Assembly: GCA_964651245.1 (NCBI GenBank)
Contig: CAZYVI010000010.1
Location: forward strand, 1 to 64,000
Direction of reading: 5' to 3'
Origin: Avedoeria sp964651245
GTDB taxonomy: Bacteria; Chloroflexota; Anaerolineae; Epilineales; Epilineaceae
Length of the DNA stretch: 64,000 nucleotides
The notes under the pieces were generated by a model that had not been told where the DNA came from, searched no databases, and was given only the letters and a program-made list of their open reading frames with translations. This document shows positions 53,038 to 61,362 of this stretch, piece after piece; the stretch's first letter is position 1, and each line of letters begins with the position of its first letter. The position numbers and the translations under genes were made by a program.

Positions 53038-55970
53038 TCGCGGGCCGCGGCCCGCGCCGCGTCGTCGAGGCGGCGCCACCGCAGCGCCGCGGCCGCCTCG
53101 CGCAGCAGCGCCAGCGGACCGTAGTGCCGCAGCGTGCCCCACGCCTTGCGCAGCGGCGCCGCGTCGCTCGGCCACGGCCGGCGGTCGATCGGGGGCAACG
53201 GCGCGTCGAGGCGGGCCAGCCAGCGCGCGGCGCGCAGCGGCCACAATGCCGCCGCGATCGCCTCGCGGCGACGCCATTCGGCCTGGTCGGCCGCGGCGCG
53301 CGCGAACGCGGCGAACAGCGCCGGCGCGTTCGGCGCGGGCACGAGCGCCGGCAGCGGCGCGGGCGGCGCGGCCCAGACGCGGCAGGCCGGCGACCAGCCG
53401 GTGGCGACCGCGTCGCCGACGACGGTGTGGCCGTCGGGAAAGGCATCGCTGGCGGCACCGAGGAGGCGCGGGAGCGGGCCGGTGGCGACCGAAGCGTCGT
53501 GGGCATCGGTGACGGTGGCCGTCCACCACCGGCCGGCGCAGTCGTCCAACGGCTCGACGTCGAACCGGACCCAGTCGTCGCCGGCACTGCCGGCGGCCGC
53601 GGCCGTGCGAACCGCCGCCACGCCGGGCGCCGGCAGGCCGGGCGCGACGCGCAGCCGCAGCTGGCCGCGCTCGGCGGCGGTCAGCGGCCGCCACCGCGGC
53701 CGGCCGTCGAGGTCGACGCCGTCCGGGCATGCCAGCCGGAGGTCGATCCGGCACAGGCCGTCGGCGGCGGCGACAAAGGCGAGGCCGGCGCCGCCGTCGC
53801 CGTCGCCCAGCGGCGGGCCGGGGTCGTCGCCCAGGTGTTGGAGCGCGACGAGGCGCCAGGCCCACGGCGCGGGCGGCGGCGGCCCGCCGTGCGCCACGGC
53901 CGCCAGCGCCGCCGCGAACCGGCCGGCCGAGTGGCGCGCCACGGCGTCGCGGCCGGCCGCCGCCACGCGCCGGCGCAGCGGCGCATCGGCCGCCAGCCGC
54001 GCGGCGGCCGCGCCCAACGCCGCGCCGCCGCCGGCGCCGAGGACCGCCGTGGCCCCGTCGCGCAGCAGCCAGCGGACGGACGGGACGTCGAGCGCCGCCA
54101 CCGCCAGCCCGGCGGCCATGGCCTCGACCACCGGCAGCGGCACGTTGCCGTACAGGGGCGCCACCAGCACGCCGCCGGCCGCGAACAGCTCGGCGCGCGC
54201 CGCGGCGTCGAGCGGGCCGAGCCAGCGCCAGCCCGGCCGGTCGACCGCGGCCGGGTCGGGCGGCGGAGCGGCGGGGTCGCTGCCGTAGAGCCGCACCTCG
54301 AGCTGCGGGACGGCGTCGGCCGCGGCGTGCAGCGCCTCGAGGGCCAGCGCCCGCGTCGAGTCGCGGGCCAGGGCCAGATCGCACAGCAGGCGCGGACGCG
54401 GCGCACCGCCGGGCCCGCGACCGCCGCCATCGCCGCCACCGCCGATGCGGCCGCCCGCGTCGTCGCGACCGCCGCCAGCGCTGCGACCGCCGCCAGCGCC
54501 ATCGCCGCCGACGACGGACGCGCCGTCGAACGTGGCCTGGTCCACCGGGTACGGCAGGGCCGCGACGACGGGGTGATCCGTGCCCGCCGCCGCGGGGGCC
54601 GCCGGCGACGACGTTGCCTTCGCCCGTTCCATCCCCAGCCGCGCCGCGAGCCACGGGCCGACGGCGGCGACGTGGGGTGCGGCGGCGACGGCGCGGGCGG
54701 CGAGGACCGCCTCGGCGCCCATCGCGAAGCGCTCGACGGCCGCGTCGTCGACCGCGACGACCGGGACGACGGCTGCCCCGGGGTCGGCCGCGCCGGCGGC
54801 GGCGTCGCCCTCGAGCGCGGCCAGCGCGGCGGCCCAGTCGGCGGCACGGACGTCGGTCAGGTAGCGGTCGCGGACGGCGCCGCGGGCGGCGCGGCCGATC
54901 GCGGCGCGGCGGTCCGGGTCGGCGGCGAGGGCGAGGAGGGCGGCCCGCCAGGCGTCGGCGTCGGGGGCCAGCCAGCCGTCGCGGCCGTCGTCGACCGCGA
55001 CCGCCAGCGCCGGGATCGGACTGGCGACGGTCGGGACGCCGACGGCGCCGGCTTCGAACCACTTCAGCTCGCTCTTGGCGGCGCAGAATGGGTCGGCGAT
55101 GTCGAGCGGGGCCAGGTTGATGTCGAAGCCGGCGAGCGCCGCCGGCAGCCGTCGCCACGGCAGGTAGGCCAGGCGCTCGACGCGGCCGGCGAAGCGGTCC
55201 CAGCGGCCGTCGAGGGCCAGCGGGCCGACGATGCGCAGCCGGGCGCCGGCCACCGCCTCGAGCACCGCCTCGATCGCCGCCGCGGCCACGGCGAAGTCGG
55301 CGTCGTGGGTGGCCGTGCCGCTGGCATAGCCCAGGACGATCGCGCCGTCGGGCTGTGGTCGACGGGCCTGCCAGGCCCGGTCCGAGAGCTGCCAGAGCTC
55401 GAGGTCGATCGCATTGGGCACGACGCGCGCCGGCCGCCCCAACCGCGCGACGGCCGCGGCGAGCGGCGCGGTGGCCGTGATGCAGCCGTCGCACGCCGCC
55501 AGCACGCGCGCGTAGTGCGCGGGTGGCGCGAACGCCCGCGCCGCGTCGGACGGCGCAACCCAGTCACCCCCACCCGGCGCGTCCACGGCCGCGGGGGCGC
55601 CGGCGGCAGCGGCCGCGTCGACGCCGTCCGCTGCGTCGGCCGTACGGGGCGCGTCGGCGCCGGCGCGGGCGCGCAGGGCGGCAGCGCGGGCAGCGAAGGC
55701 GGCGTCGAACACCAGGTCGTCGGTGTCGTAGAGGACGCGGCCGCCGGCGGCGCGCGCGGCGGCGATCCAGCCGTCGACGGCTGGGTGCCACGCCACGCGG
55801 TGGAGGATCAGCGTGGCGCCGCCGGCCAGGTCGGCCGCCGTCGGCGGCTCGCCCTCGACGGTGCGGACGGCGACGCGGCGGCCGGCGAGGGCCAGCGACT
55901 CGGCGGCGTGCCAGGCCCGGTAGCGGCGCGTGTCGCCGGCACAGCCGCTGACGAGGACGACGGGCCTCAT
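53022..55970 (-). CDS. multidomain glycosyltransferase (two GT-B-like domains plus C-terminal modules)
   Basis: A 982-residue protein whose ATG overlaps the preceding stop (ATGA). Residues about 1-385 form a glycosyltransferase-like domain paralogous to the start of the upstream gene (LILHRVAWHPAVDGWI, DTDDLVFDAAF, GYASGTATHDADFAV, FCAAKSELKWFEAGAVGVPT). About 385-690 is a second GT4-like half (PRLLCDLALARDSTRALALE, PLYGNVPLPVVEAMAAGLAV). About 700-840 is a beta-sandwich (GLCRIDLRLACPDGV). The tail (RPWPSDAAPLRKAWGTLRHYG) again matches the paralogue. It is probably cytosolic or membrane-associated and extends a surface glycan. It is the last gene of the four-gene operon. Confidence 0.8.
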   Translation of the reverse strand: MRPVVLVSGCAGDTRRYRAWHAAESLALAGRRVAVRTVEGEPPTAADLAGGATLILHRVAWHPAVDGWIAAARAAGGRVLYDTDDLVFDAAFAARAAALRARAGADAPRTADAADGVDAAAAAGAPAAVDAPGGGDWVAPSDAARAFAPPAHYARVLAACDGCITATAPLAAAVARLGRPARVVPNAIDLELWQLSDRAWQARRPQPDGAIVLGYASGTATHDADFAVAAAAIEAVLEAVAGARLRIVGPLALDGRWDRFAGRVERLAYLPWRRLPAALAGFDINLAPLDIADPFCAAKSELKWFEAGAVGVPTVASPIPALAVAVDDGRDGWLAPDADAWRAALLALAADPDRRAAIGRAARGAVRDRYLTDVRAADWAAALAALEGDAAAGAADPGAAVVPVVAVDDAAVERFAMGAEAVLAARAVAAAPHVAAVGPWLAARLGMERAKATSSPAAPAAAGTDHPVVAALPYPVDQATFDGASVVGGDGAGGGRSAGGGRDDAGGRIGGGGDGGGRGPGGAPRPRLLCDLALARDSTRALALEALHAAADAVPQLEVRLYGSDPAAPPPDPAAVDRPGWRWLGPLDAAARAELFAAGGVLVAPLYGNVPLPVVEAMAAGLAVAALDVPSVRWLLRDGATAVLGAGGGAALGAAAARLAADAPLRRRVAAAGRDAVARHSAGRFAAALAAVAHGGPPPPAPWAWRLVALQHLGDDPGPPLGDGDGGAGLAFVAAADGLCRIDLRLACPDGVDLDGRPRWRPLTAAERGQLRLRVAPGLPAPGVAAVRTAAAAGSAGDDWVRFDVEPLDDCAGRWWTATVTDAHDASVATGPLPRLLGAASDAFPDGHTVVGDAVATGWSPACRVWAAPPAPLPALVPAPNAPALFAAFARAAADQAEWRRREAIAAALWPLRAARWLARLDAPLPPIDRRPWPSDAAPLRKAWGTLRHYGPLALLREAAAALRWRRLDDAARAAARDQNTA

Positions 55971-58900
55971 CGGGCCGTCCGGTGGCGCCAGGTGGCGATC
56001 GCCTCGCGGACGACCGGCACCAGGCCGTAGCGCGCCAGGCCGCGCGCCAGCTTCACGCGCGCCGGCGCGTCGGGCGTCCACGGCCGCAGCGCGACCGGCG
56101 GCAGCGGCGCCGTCCGGGCGGCCCAGGCGTCGATCAGGCGCGCCGCTGGCCAGCGCCGCGCCCGCCGGGCGGCGGCGCGGCGGAGCTCGGCCGACGCTCG
56201 GCGCTGCGCGAACAGGGTTTCGAAGACCGCCGGATCGTCCGCTCCGGCCGCGGGTACGGGGTCGAGGCGCCAGGCGCGGTAGGCCGGCCGCGGTGCGGCG
56301 CCGGCCGGCCGGCCAGCGAGGGCCTCCGCGTCGCCGGCGTCGATCCCGTCGCCGTCCCCGGCGTCGCGCTGTTCGCCGACCCCGGCCACCTGCCGGTCGC
56401 CGACCGCGTCGTCGTCCCCGCCGACTCCGTCCCCGCCCCCGCCGCCGCGCCCGATCTCGCCCGCTTCGCCGGCCCGGTCGCCGCTCGCCGCCCGCGCCAG
56501 CGCCAGCGGCGGCGCCGCCGGGTCGAACGCGGGCGACGCGGTGTCGGGCAGGTGGCCGACGATGGCCCAGATCGTCCGTCCCGCGACGTCGGCGAGGGGC
56601 CGGAAGCGGAACGGCGTCCAGTCGCCGGCGACGATGGCCGTGGCGCGCACCGTGGCGGTGGCCAGGTCGTGCGGGGCGGAGGGGTGCGGCTTGAGGCGCA
56701 GGGCGACCAGGCCGGCGGCCGGGCCGTGGTCGACGGCGTTGAAGCGCAGGTCGAGGCGGTAGAGCCCGTCGCCGTCCGGGCGCAGCGGGAACGCCCACGC
56801 GCGCTGGCCCGCCGCGTCGGGGGCCAGCGGCCGCGCGCCACCGCCGTCGAGGGCCGCCGCGGCCAGGGCGCGCCCGGCGGCGCGCGGCGCGGGCGGTCCG
56901 GTGTGGGAAACGACGGCGCCCGCGGGACGGTGCGCGCCGGCCACGCCGGCCGCGCCGGCCGCGTCGGCGGCGTCGGCCGCTGCGCTGCGCGGGTCGGGGG
57001 AGGCTGCCTCGGGGGCACGGCCGGCGACGCGGCCCGACGTCGCGTCGCCCACGGTGTCGGCACCGCCCGCCGCCGTGTCCAGCTCGACGCCGGCCGCGTC
57101 CACCGCGCGGTCCTCGGCCACGTAGGCGTCGACGTGGGCCACGAACTGGGCGACGCTGCGCTCCCAGCTCAGGCCGGCCACGGCCGCCCGCCCGCCCTCG
57201 GCCAGCCGCCGCCGGCGCGCCGGGTCGTCGAGGAGCGCTTCGAGGGCCGCGGCCAGGCCGTCGGCGGTGGGCTCGGCCACGGCGCAGTTCACGCCGTCGT
57301 GCTGCAGCCAGGCCGCGGGCTCGGTGGCGGCCACGACGACCGGCAGGCCGCAGGCCATCATCTCCAGCGGCACGAACGACAGGTTCGTGTAGGACAGCGC
57401 CAGGCCGACCGTCGCCGAGCGGTAGAGGTCGGCCAGCGCCGGGCCGTCGAGCACGCCGGCCTGGGCGTGCGGGAACGGCGCGGCCACGTGGGCCGGCTCG
57501 CCGCCGTAGAGGACGATCTCGACGTCGGGCCGCCGCGCCGCCAGCTGCGCCAGCGCCGCCAGGCCGAGCGCCACGCCGCGTCGCGGCGTGACGGCGCGGG
57601 CGTAGAACACGATCCGCGGCCGGGCCGCCGTCGCCGCCCCGCCGCGGCCGTCGCCCGCGGCCGGCCGGTACAGCGCGTGCTCGACGCCGAAGTCGATCGC
57701 GCGCGCCCGGCCGCCGAAGCGGGTGGCGATGTGCTCGGCCAGCCACGGCCCGAGCGTGATGTGGCCCAGCCCGAGCCGGTAGGTCTGGGCGGCGGCCACG
57801 TAGTCGGCCGACAGCGGCTGGAAGAACGGCTCGTAGTCCTGGACGAAGTAGAGGCGCGTCCCCACGCCCGGGGCGTAGGCGACGGCCGCCGCGGTCGTCC
57901 AGGCGGTGGCGATCGCCACGTCGGCGCCGGCGAAGGCGCGGTCGAGGCGGACGGCGGCCGGCGAGGGTGGGAAGTGGTCGGCCAGGTAGCGCGCGGCTTC
58001 GGCGGCGTCGAGCCGCTGCATGAGCGGCCCGCGGTCCACATGGACGGTGACGTCGTGGCCGGCGTCGCACAGGCCGGCCACCATGCGGAAGATCGAGGTG
58101 TGACCGCCCGAGCCCGGCGGCGGTTCGGGCACGACGACGGCGATCCGCCGCCGCCCGTCGTGGCGTCCATCGCGCGCCGCTTCGCTGCGGACGCCGTGCC
58201 CCCCGTCGCGTCGCGCAGCGCGCCCCAGGCCGCGCCGCGCGTCGTGCTCCCCGTCGCGCACCCCGCCACGACGCCCGGCCGCGCCGCCGCCGGGGGCCGC
58301 CGCGGCCGGCCAGAGCCGCGCCTCGGCCCGGCGCTCGCCGAGCGGTGGCGGCGCCACCGGCCGCAGCCGCTCGGCGGCCTTCGCCAGCGTCGCCGCGTAG
58401 GACGGCGCCTGGGCGGCCGTCGTACGGTGGGCCTGGGCGTGGGCGCGCGCCGCGGCGCCGATCGCTGCCCGGCGCACCGGGTCGACGACGAGCGCCGCGA
58501 GGGCGTCGGCCCAGTCGGCCTCGTCGACGGCCAGCAGGCCCAGCGGCGCGCCGTCGCCGCGGCCGGCGTCCTGCCCGCCGCCCGATTCGTCGCCCGCCTC
58601 GTCGCCGCGGGCGCCGGCCAGCGCGCTGGCGAAGGCCTGGGTGCGGCTGGCGATCGTCGGCACGCCGCAGGCGGCGGCCTCGAGCCACTTCAGCTCGCTC
58701 TTGCACTGGCAGAACAGGTTGTCGACCTCGAGCGGCGCCAGGTTGACATCCCAGCCGGCGACGAGGTCCGGCAGCGCCCGCCAATCGACGGCGTCGCGGC
58801 GCAGGACGCGGCCGGCCAGGGCGTCCCAGGCGGCGTCGAGCGCCAGCGGGCCGACAAGGTGGAGGTCGACCGCCGGGTGGCGCGCCATGACCGCCCGCAG

Positions 58901-59536
58901 GGCCGGCCCGCAGGCGGCGGCGAAGTCGCGGTCGTGGGTGCGCGTGCCGCTGGCGTAGCCGACGATGAGCCGGTCGCCTCGCGTCGCGCGCGTCGCGGCG
59001 GCGCCGTCCGCGGCCCGCGCCGATCGCGCGACGAGCTCGAGGTCGAGGCAGTTGCGGCTGACGAACGCCGGCCGGCCGGCGCGGCGCACGCGCGCCGCCA
59101 GCGCCGCCGTCGGGACGACGGCCGCGTCGGCGGCCAGCAGCGTCCGGCGATAGCGGCGGACGCCGTCGTGGTAGAGCCGCTGCTCGGCCGGCGAGAGGGC
59201 CTGGACGCCGTGGTGCCACCGCGTCGACTCGGGCTCGAAGACCAGGTCGTCGACGTCGAACAGCACGATCCCGCCGCCGTCGCGGGTGCGCTCGACGAGC
59301 GCGGCGACGTGCGGGTCCCAGGCCACGCGGTGCAGCACGACGATCGGCCAGCGCGGCGCCTCGGCCGCCACGGCGGCGTCGATGCGGGGCGCCAGCTCGG
59401 CGGCGACGCCGGCCAGCTCGAGCTGCTCGGCGTGGTGGACGGCCCGGTAGCGCCGCGTCGCGCCCTCGCCGCCGCTGGCGATGAGCACCGGGCCGAGGTC
59501 GGGCCGCCACAGCAGCGCGTCGCCGAGCGGGCTCAC
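55967..59536 (-). CDS. multidomain glycosyltransferase with a WsaF-like GT4 domain
   Basis: An 1189-residue protein starting at GTG 59536 (GTGA overlap). Domain A (about 1-400) shares VVLHRVAWDPHVAALVE, DVDDLVFEPES, GYASGTRTHDRDFAA and CKSELKWLEAAACGVPT with the downstream gene. After an Arg/Gly-rich linker, about 470-820 is a GT4 domain with PEPPPGSGGHTSIFR, YFVQDYEPFFQPLSADY, HITLGPWLAEHIATRFGG and FVPLEMMACGLPVV. The Q-D-Y-E-P-F-F signature is that of WsaF-type rhamnosyltransferases. A beta-sandwich (about 895-1010, GLYRLDLRFNAVD) and a tail (RPWTPDAPARVKLARGLARY) follow. Donor and acceptor are unknown; a role in an S-layer or rhamnose-type glycan is an inference. Confidence 0.8.
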   Translation of the reverse strand: MSPLGDALLWRPDLGPVLIASGGEGATRRYRAVHHAEQLELAGVAAELAPRIDAAVAAEAPRWPIVVLHRVAWDPHVAALVERTRDGGGIVLFDVDDLVFEPESTRWHHGVQALSPAEQRLYHDGVRRYRRTLLAADAAVVPTAALAARVRRAGRPAFVSRNCLDLELVARSARAADGAAATRATRGDRLIVGYASGTRTHDRDFAAACGPALRAVMARHPAVDLHLVGPLALDAAWDALAGRVLRRDAVDWRALPDLVAGWDVNLAPLEVDNLFCQCKSELKWLEAAACGVPTIASRTQAFASALAGARGDEAGDESGGGQDAGRGDGAPLGLLAVDEADWADALAALVVDPVRRAAIGAAARAHAQAHRTTAAQAPSYAATLAKAAERLRPVAPPPLGERRAEARLWPAAAAPGGGAAGRRGGVRDGEHDARRGLGRAARRDGGHGVRSEAARDGRHDGRRRIAVVVPEPPPGSGGHTSIFRMVAGLCDAGHDVTVHVDRGPLMQRLDAAEAARYLADHFPPSPAAVRLDRAFAGADVAIATAWTTAAAVAYAPGVGTRLYFVQDYEPFFQPLSADYVAAAQTYRLGLGHITLGPWLAEHIATRFGGRARAIDFGVEHALYRPAAGDGRGGAATAARPRIVFYARAVTPRRGVALGLAALAQLAARRPDVEIVLYGGEPAHVAAPFPHAQAGVLDGPALADLYRSATVGLALSYTNLSFVPLEMMACGLPVVVAATEPAAWLQHDGVNCAVAEPTADGLAAALEALLDDPARRRRLAEGGRAAVAGLSWERSVAQFVAHVDAYVAEDRAVDAAGVELDTAAGGADTVGDATSGRVAGRAPEAASPDPRSAAADAADAAGAAGVAGAHRPAGAVVSHTGPPAPRAAGRALAAAALDGGGARPLAPDAAGQRAWAFPLRPDGDGLYRLDLRFNAVDHGPAAGLVALRLKPHPSAPHDLATATVRATAIVAGDWTPFRFRPLADVAGRTIWAIVGHLPDTASPAFDPAAPPLALARAASGDRAGEAGEIGRGGGGGDGVGGDDDAVGDRQVAGVGEQRDAGDGDGIDAGDAEALAGRPAGAAPRPAYRAWRLDPVPAAGADDPAVFETLFAQRRASAELRRAAARRARRWPAARLIDAWAARTAPLPPVALRPWTPDAPARVKLARGLARYGLVPVVREAIATWRHRTAR

Positions 59537-61362
59537 GGCGCGATGGGCTGCGCCCCCGGCGTGAATGGCGCCGGCGGCTGGCCCTGGACGACGCGGAACC
59601 ACCGGCCGGCGACCAGGCCGGGATGGCGGTCCTCGCCGCCGCCGGGCCACCGGATCACGATGTCGGCGGCCGCGGCGTCGGCCAGGCCGAGCACGAGCCG
59701 GGGATCGTGGGCCGAGAGGTAGCTCGACGCGCCCAGGACCTGCGCCGTCACCGTCCGCGCCCCCGCCACCGCCTCGACGCGGGCGCCGATGGCGCTGCGG
59801 TTGGCGCCGGCCGTCGGGTCGCCCTCGAGCCAGAGGCCCAGCCATGCGCCGGCCGCGGCGGAGTCGTTGCGGGCGAGCTCGAGCGGTCCGCCGTTGTTGG
59901 CGAACACGAGGTCGAGGTCGCCGTCGCCGTCGACGTCGCCGGTGGCCAGGCCGCGGCTGACGTGGGCGGCGGCGAACGCGGCGCCGGCGGCGGACGAGAC
60001 GTCGCGGAAGGCGCCGTCGGCGCGCTGCTCCAGGATCGAGTTCGGCTGGCCAAAGGTGACGTCGTCCAGCAGCGTGCTCACGTTGTCGTAGAGGTGGCCG
60101 TTGGCGACGACGAGGTCGGCGTCGGCGTCGTGGTCGAGATCGGCGATGTCGACGCCCCACTTGAGCCGGGCGCGCATCGGCGCGCCGATGCCCAGCGCGT
60201 CGGACGCCTCGCGGAACAGGACCTGGCCCGGCGCCGGCGGCGCTTCCTGCAGGTAGGTGCTGGCCGACTCGCCCTGGAAGTTGGCGCTGACGAGGTCGGG
60301 CCGCCCGTCGCCGTTCACGTCGCCCAGGTCGGCGCCCATGCCGGCCTCCTCGGCGCCGGTGCTGGAGTACGCCACCCCGGCGACCGCCCCGACGTCGGCG
60401 AAGCGGCCCCGGCCGTCGTTCAGCCAGAGCTCGTTGCGATCGAGGTCGTTGGCGATGTAGGCGTCGACGTCGCCGTCGGGCTCGACATCGCCCAGGACCA
60501 GCGCCAGCCCGCGCGTCGGCGCCTGGGCGCGGAGGCCGGCCGACTCGGACACGTCGCTGAACGTGCCGTCGCCGTTGTTGCGCCACAGCGTGTCGGGCGT
60601 GCCGGCGACCATCTCCGGCGTGCAGTAGACGTGCACGCCGCCGGAGTAGCAGGCGATGGCGTTGGCGACGTCGTATGCGGCGTAACGGACGACCCAGAGG
60701 TCGAGGTCGCCATCGCCGTCGGCGTCGAAGAAGCCGGCGCTCGTGCTCCAGCCGCCGTCGTCGACCAGGCCGGCGGCGGCGGTGGCGTCGACGAAGGCGG
60801 TGCCGGTGTTGCGCAGCAGCGTGTCGCCGCCGCCGAAGGCGGTCAGGAAGAGGTCGACCCAGCCGTCGTCGTCCCAGTCGCCGGCGGCCACGCCCATGCC
60901 GTAGCCGGGCGACGGCAGCCCCCACTCCGCCGTCGCGTCGCGAAAGACGCCCGCGCCGTCGTTGAGGTAGAGCCGGTTGCGCGCGTCCTCGGCCCGCGCG
61001 GCCTGGCCGATCGCGCCGCTGTTCGTCACGACGAGATCCGGGGCCCCGTCGCGGTTCACGTCGGCCAGGGCGACGCCGGGGCCCATGATCTCGGGCATGA
61101 ACTTGTCGGGCGAGTAGCCGGGCTCGTGGCGGAAGCCGTCGAGCCCGCTGGCGGCGGTGGCGTCGGTGAAGCGCAGCGTCGTGGGCGGTGCGGCCGCGGT
61201 GGTGTCCGCGCTGGTGTCCGCGGCGGGGAGTTCGGTGGTCGCGGCGGCCGGCGGCGTCGACGACGGCCCGAGACCCGGTCCGCCGCAGCCGGCGAGGCCC
61301 AGCGCGGCGGCCGTCGCGAGCCCCGCGCGCCACGGCGTCGGCCGCGGGTGAACGGCGCTCAC
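59533..61362 (-). CDS. CRTAC1/ASPIC-UnbV family FG-GAP lipoprotein
   Basis: A 609-residue lipoprotein. The GTG at 61362 overlaps the previous stop (GTGA); lipobox at C26 (ALGLAGC). Seven or more FG-GAP/VCBS Ca2+-binding loops of D-x-(N/D)-x-D-G type are seen (DVNRDGAPDLVV, DWDDDGWVDLFL, DADGDGDLDLWV, DVNGDGRPDLVS, DVDGDGDLDLVF), making a seven-blade propeller. The C-terminal 80 residues carry the UnbV_ASPIC module (GANRSAIGARVEAVAGART, then GLADAAAADIVIRWPGGGED). The family binds Ca2+ and probably glycan or protein at the cell surface. It sits between a peptidase-TPR gene and two glycosyltransferases. Confidence 0.88.
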   Translation of the reverse strand: MSAVHPRPTPWRAGLATAAALGLAGCGGPGLGPSSTPPAAATTELPAADTSADTTAAAPPTTLRFTDATAASGLDGFRHEPGYSPDKFMPEIMGPGVALADVNRDGAPDLVVTNSGAIGQAARAEDARNRLYLNDGAGVFRDATAEWGLPSPGYGMGVAAGDWDDDGWVDLFLTAFGGGDTLLRNTGTAFVDATAAAGLVDDGGWSTSAGFFDADGDGDLDLWVVRYAAYDVANAIACYSGGVHVYCTPEMVAGTPDTLWRNNGDGTFSDVSESAGLRAQAPTRGLALVLGDVEPDGDVDAYIANDLDRNELWLNDGRGRFADVGAVAGVAYSSTGAEEAGMGADLGDVNGDGRPDLVSANFQGESASTYLQEAPPAPGQVLFREASDALGIGAPMRARLKWGVDIADLDHDADADLVVANGHLYDNVSTLLDDVTFGQPNSILEQRADGAFRDVSSAAGAAFAAAHVSRGLATGDVDGDGDLDLVFANNGGPLELARNDSAAAGAWLGLWLEGDPTAGANRSAIGARVEAVAGARTVTAQVLGASSYLSAHDPRLVLGLADAAAADIVIRWPGGGEDRHPGLVAGRWFRVVQGQPPAPFTPGAQPIAP

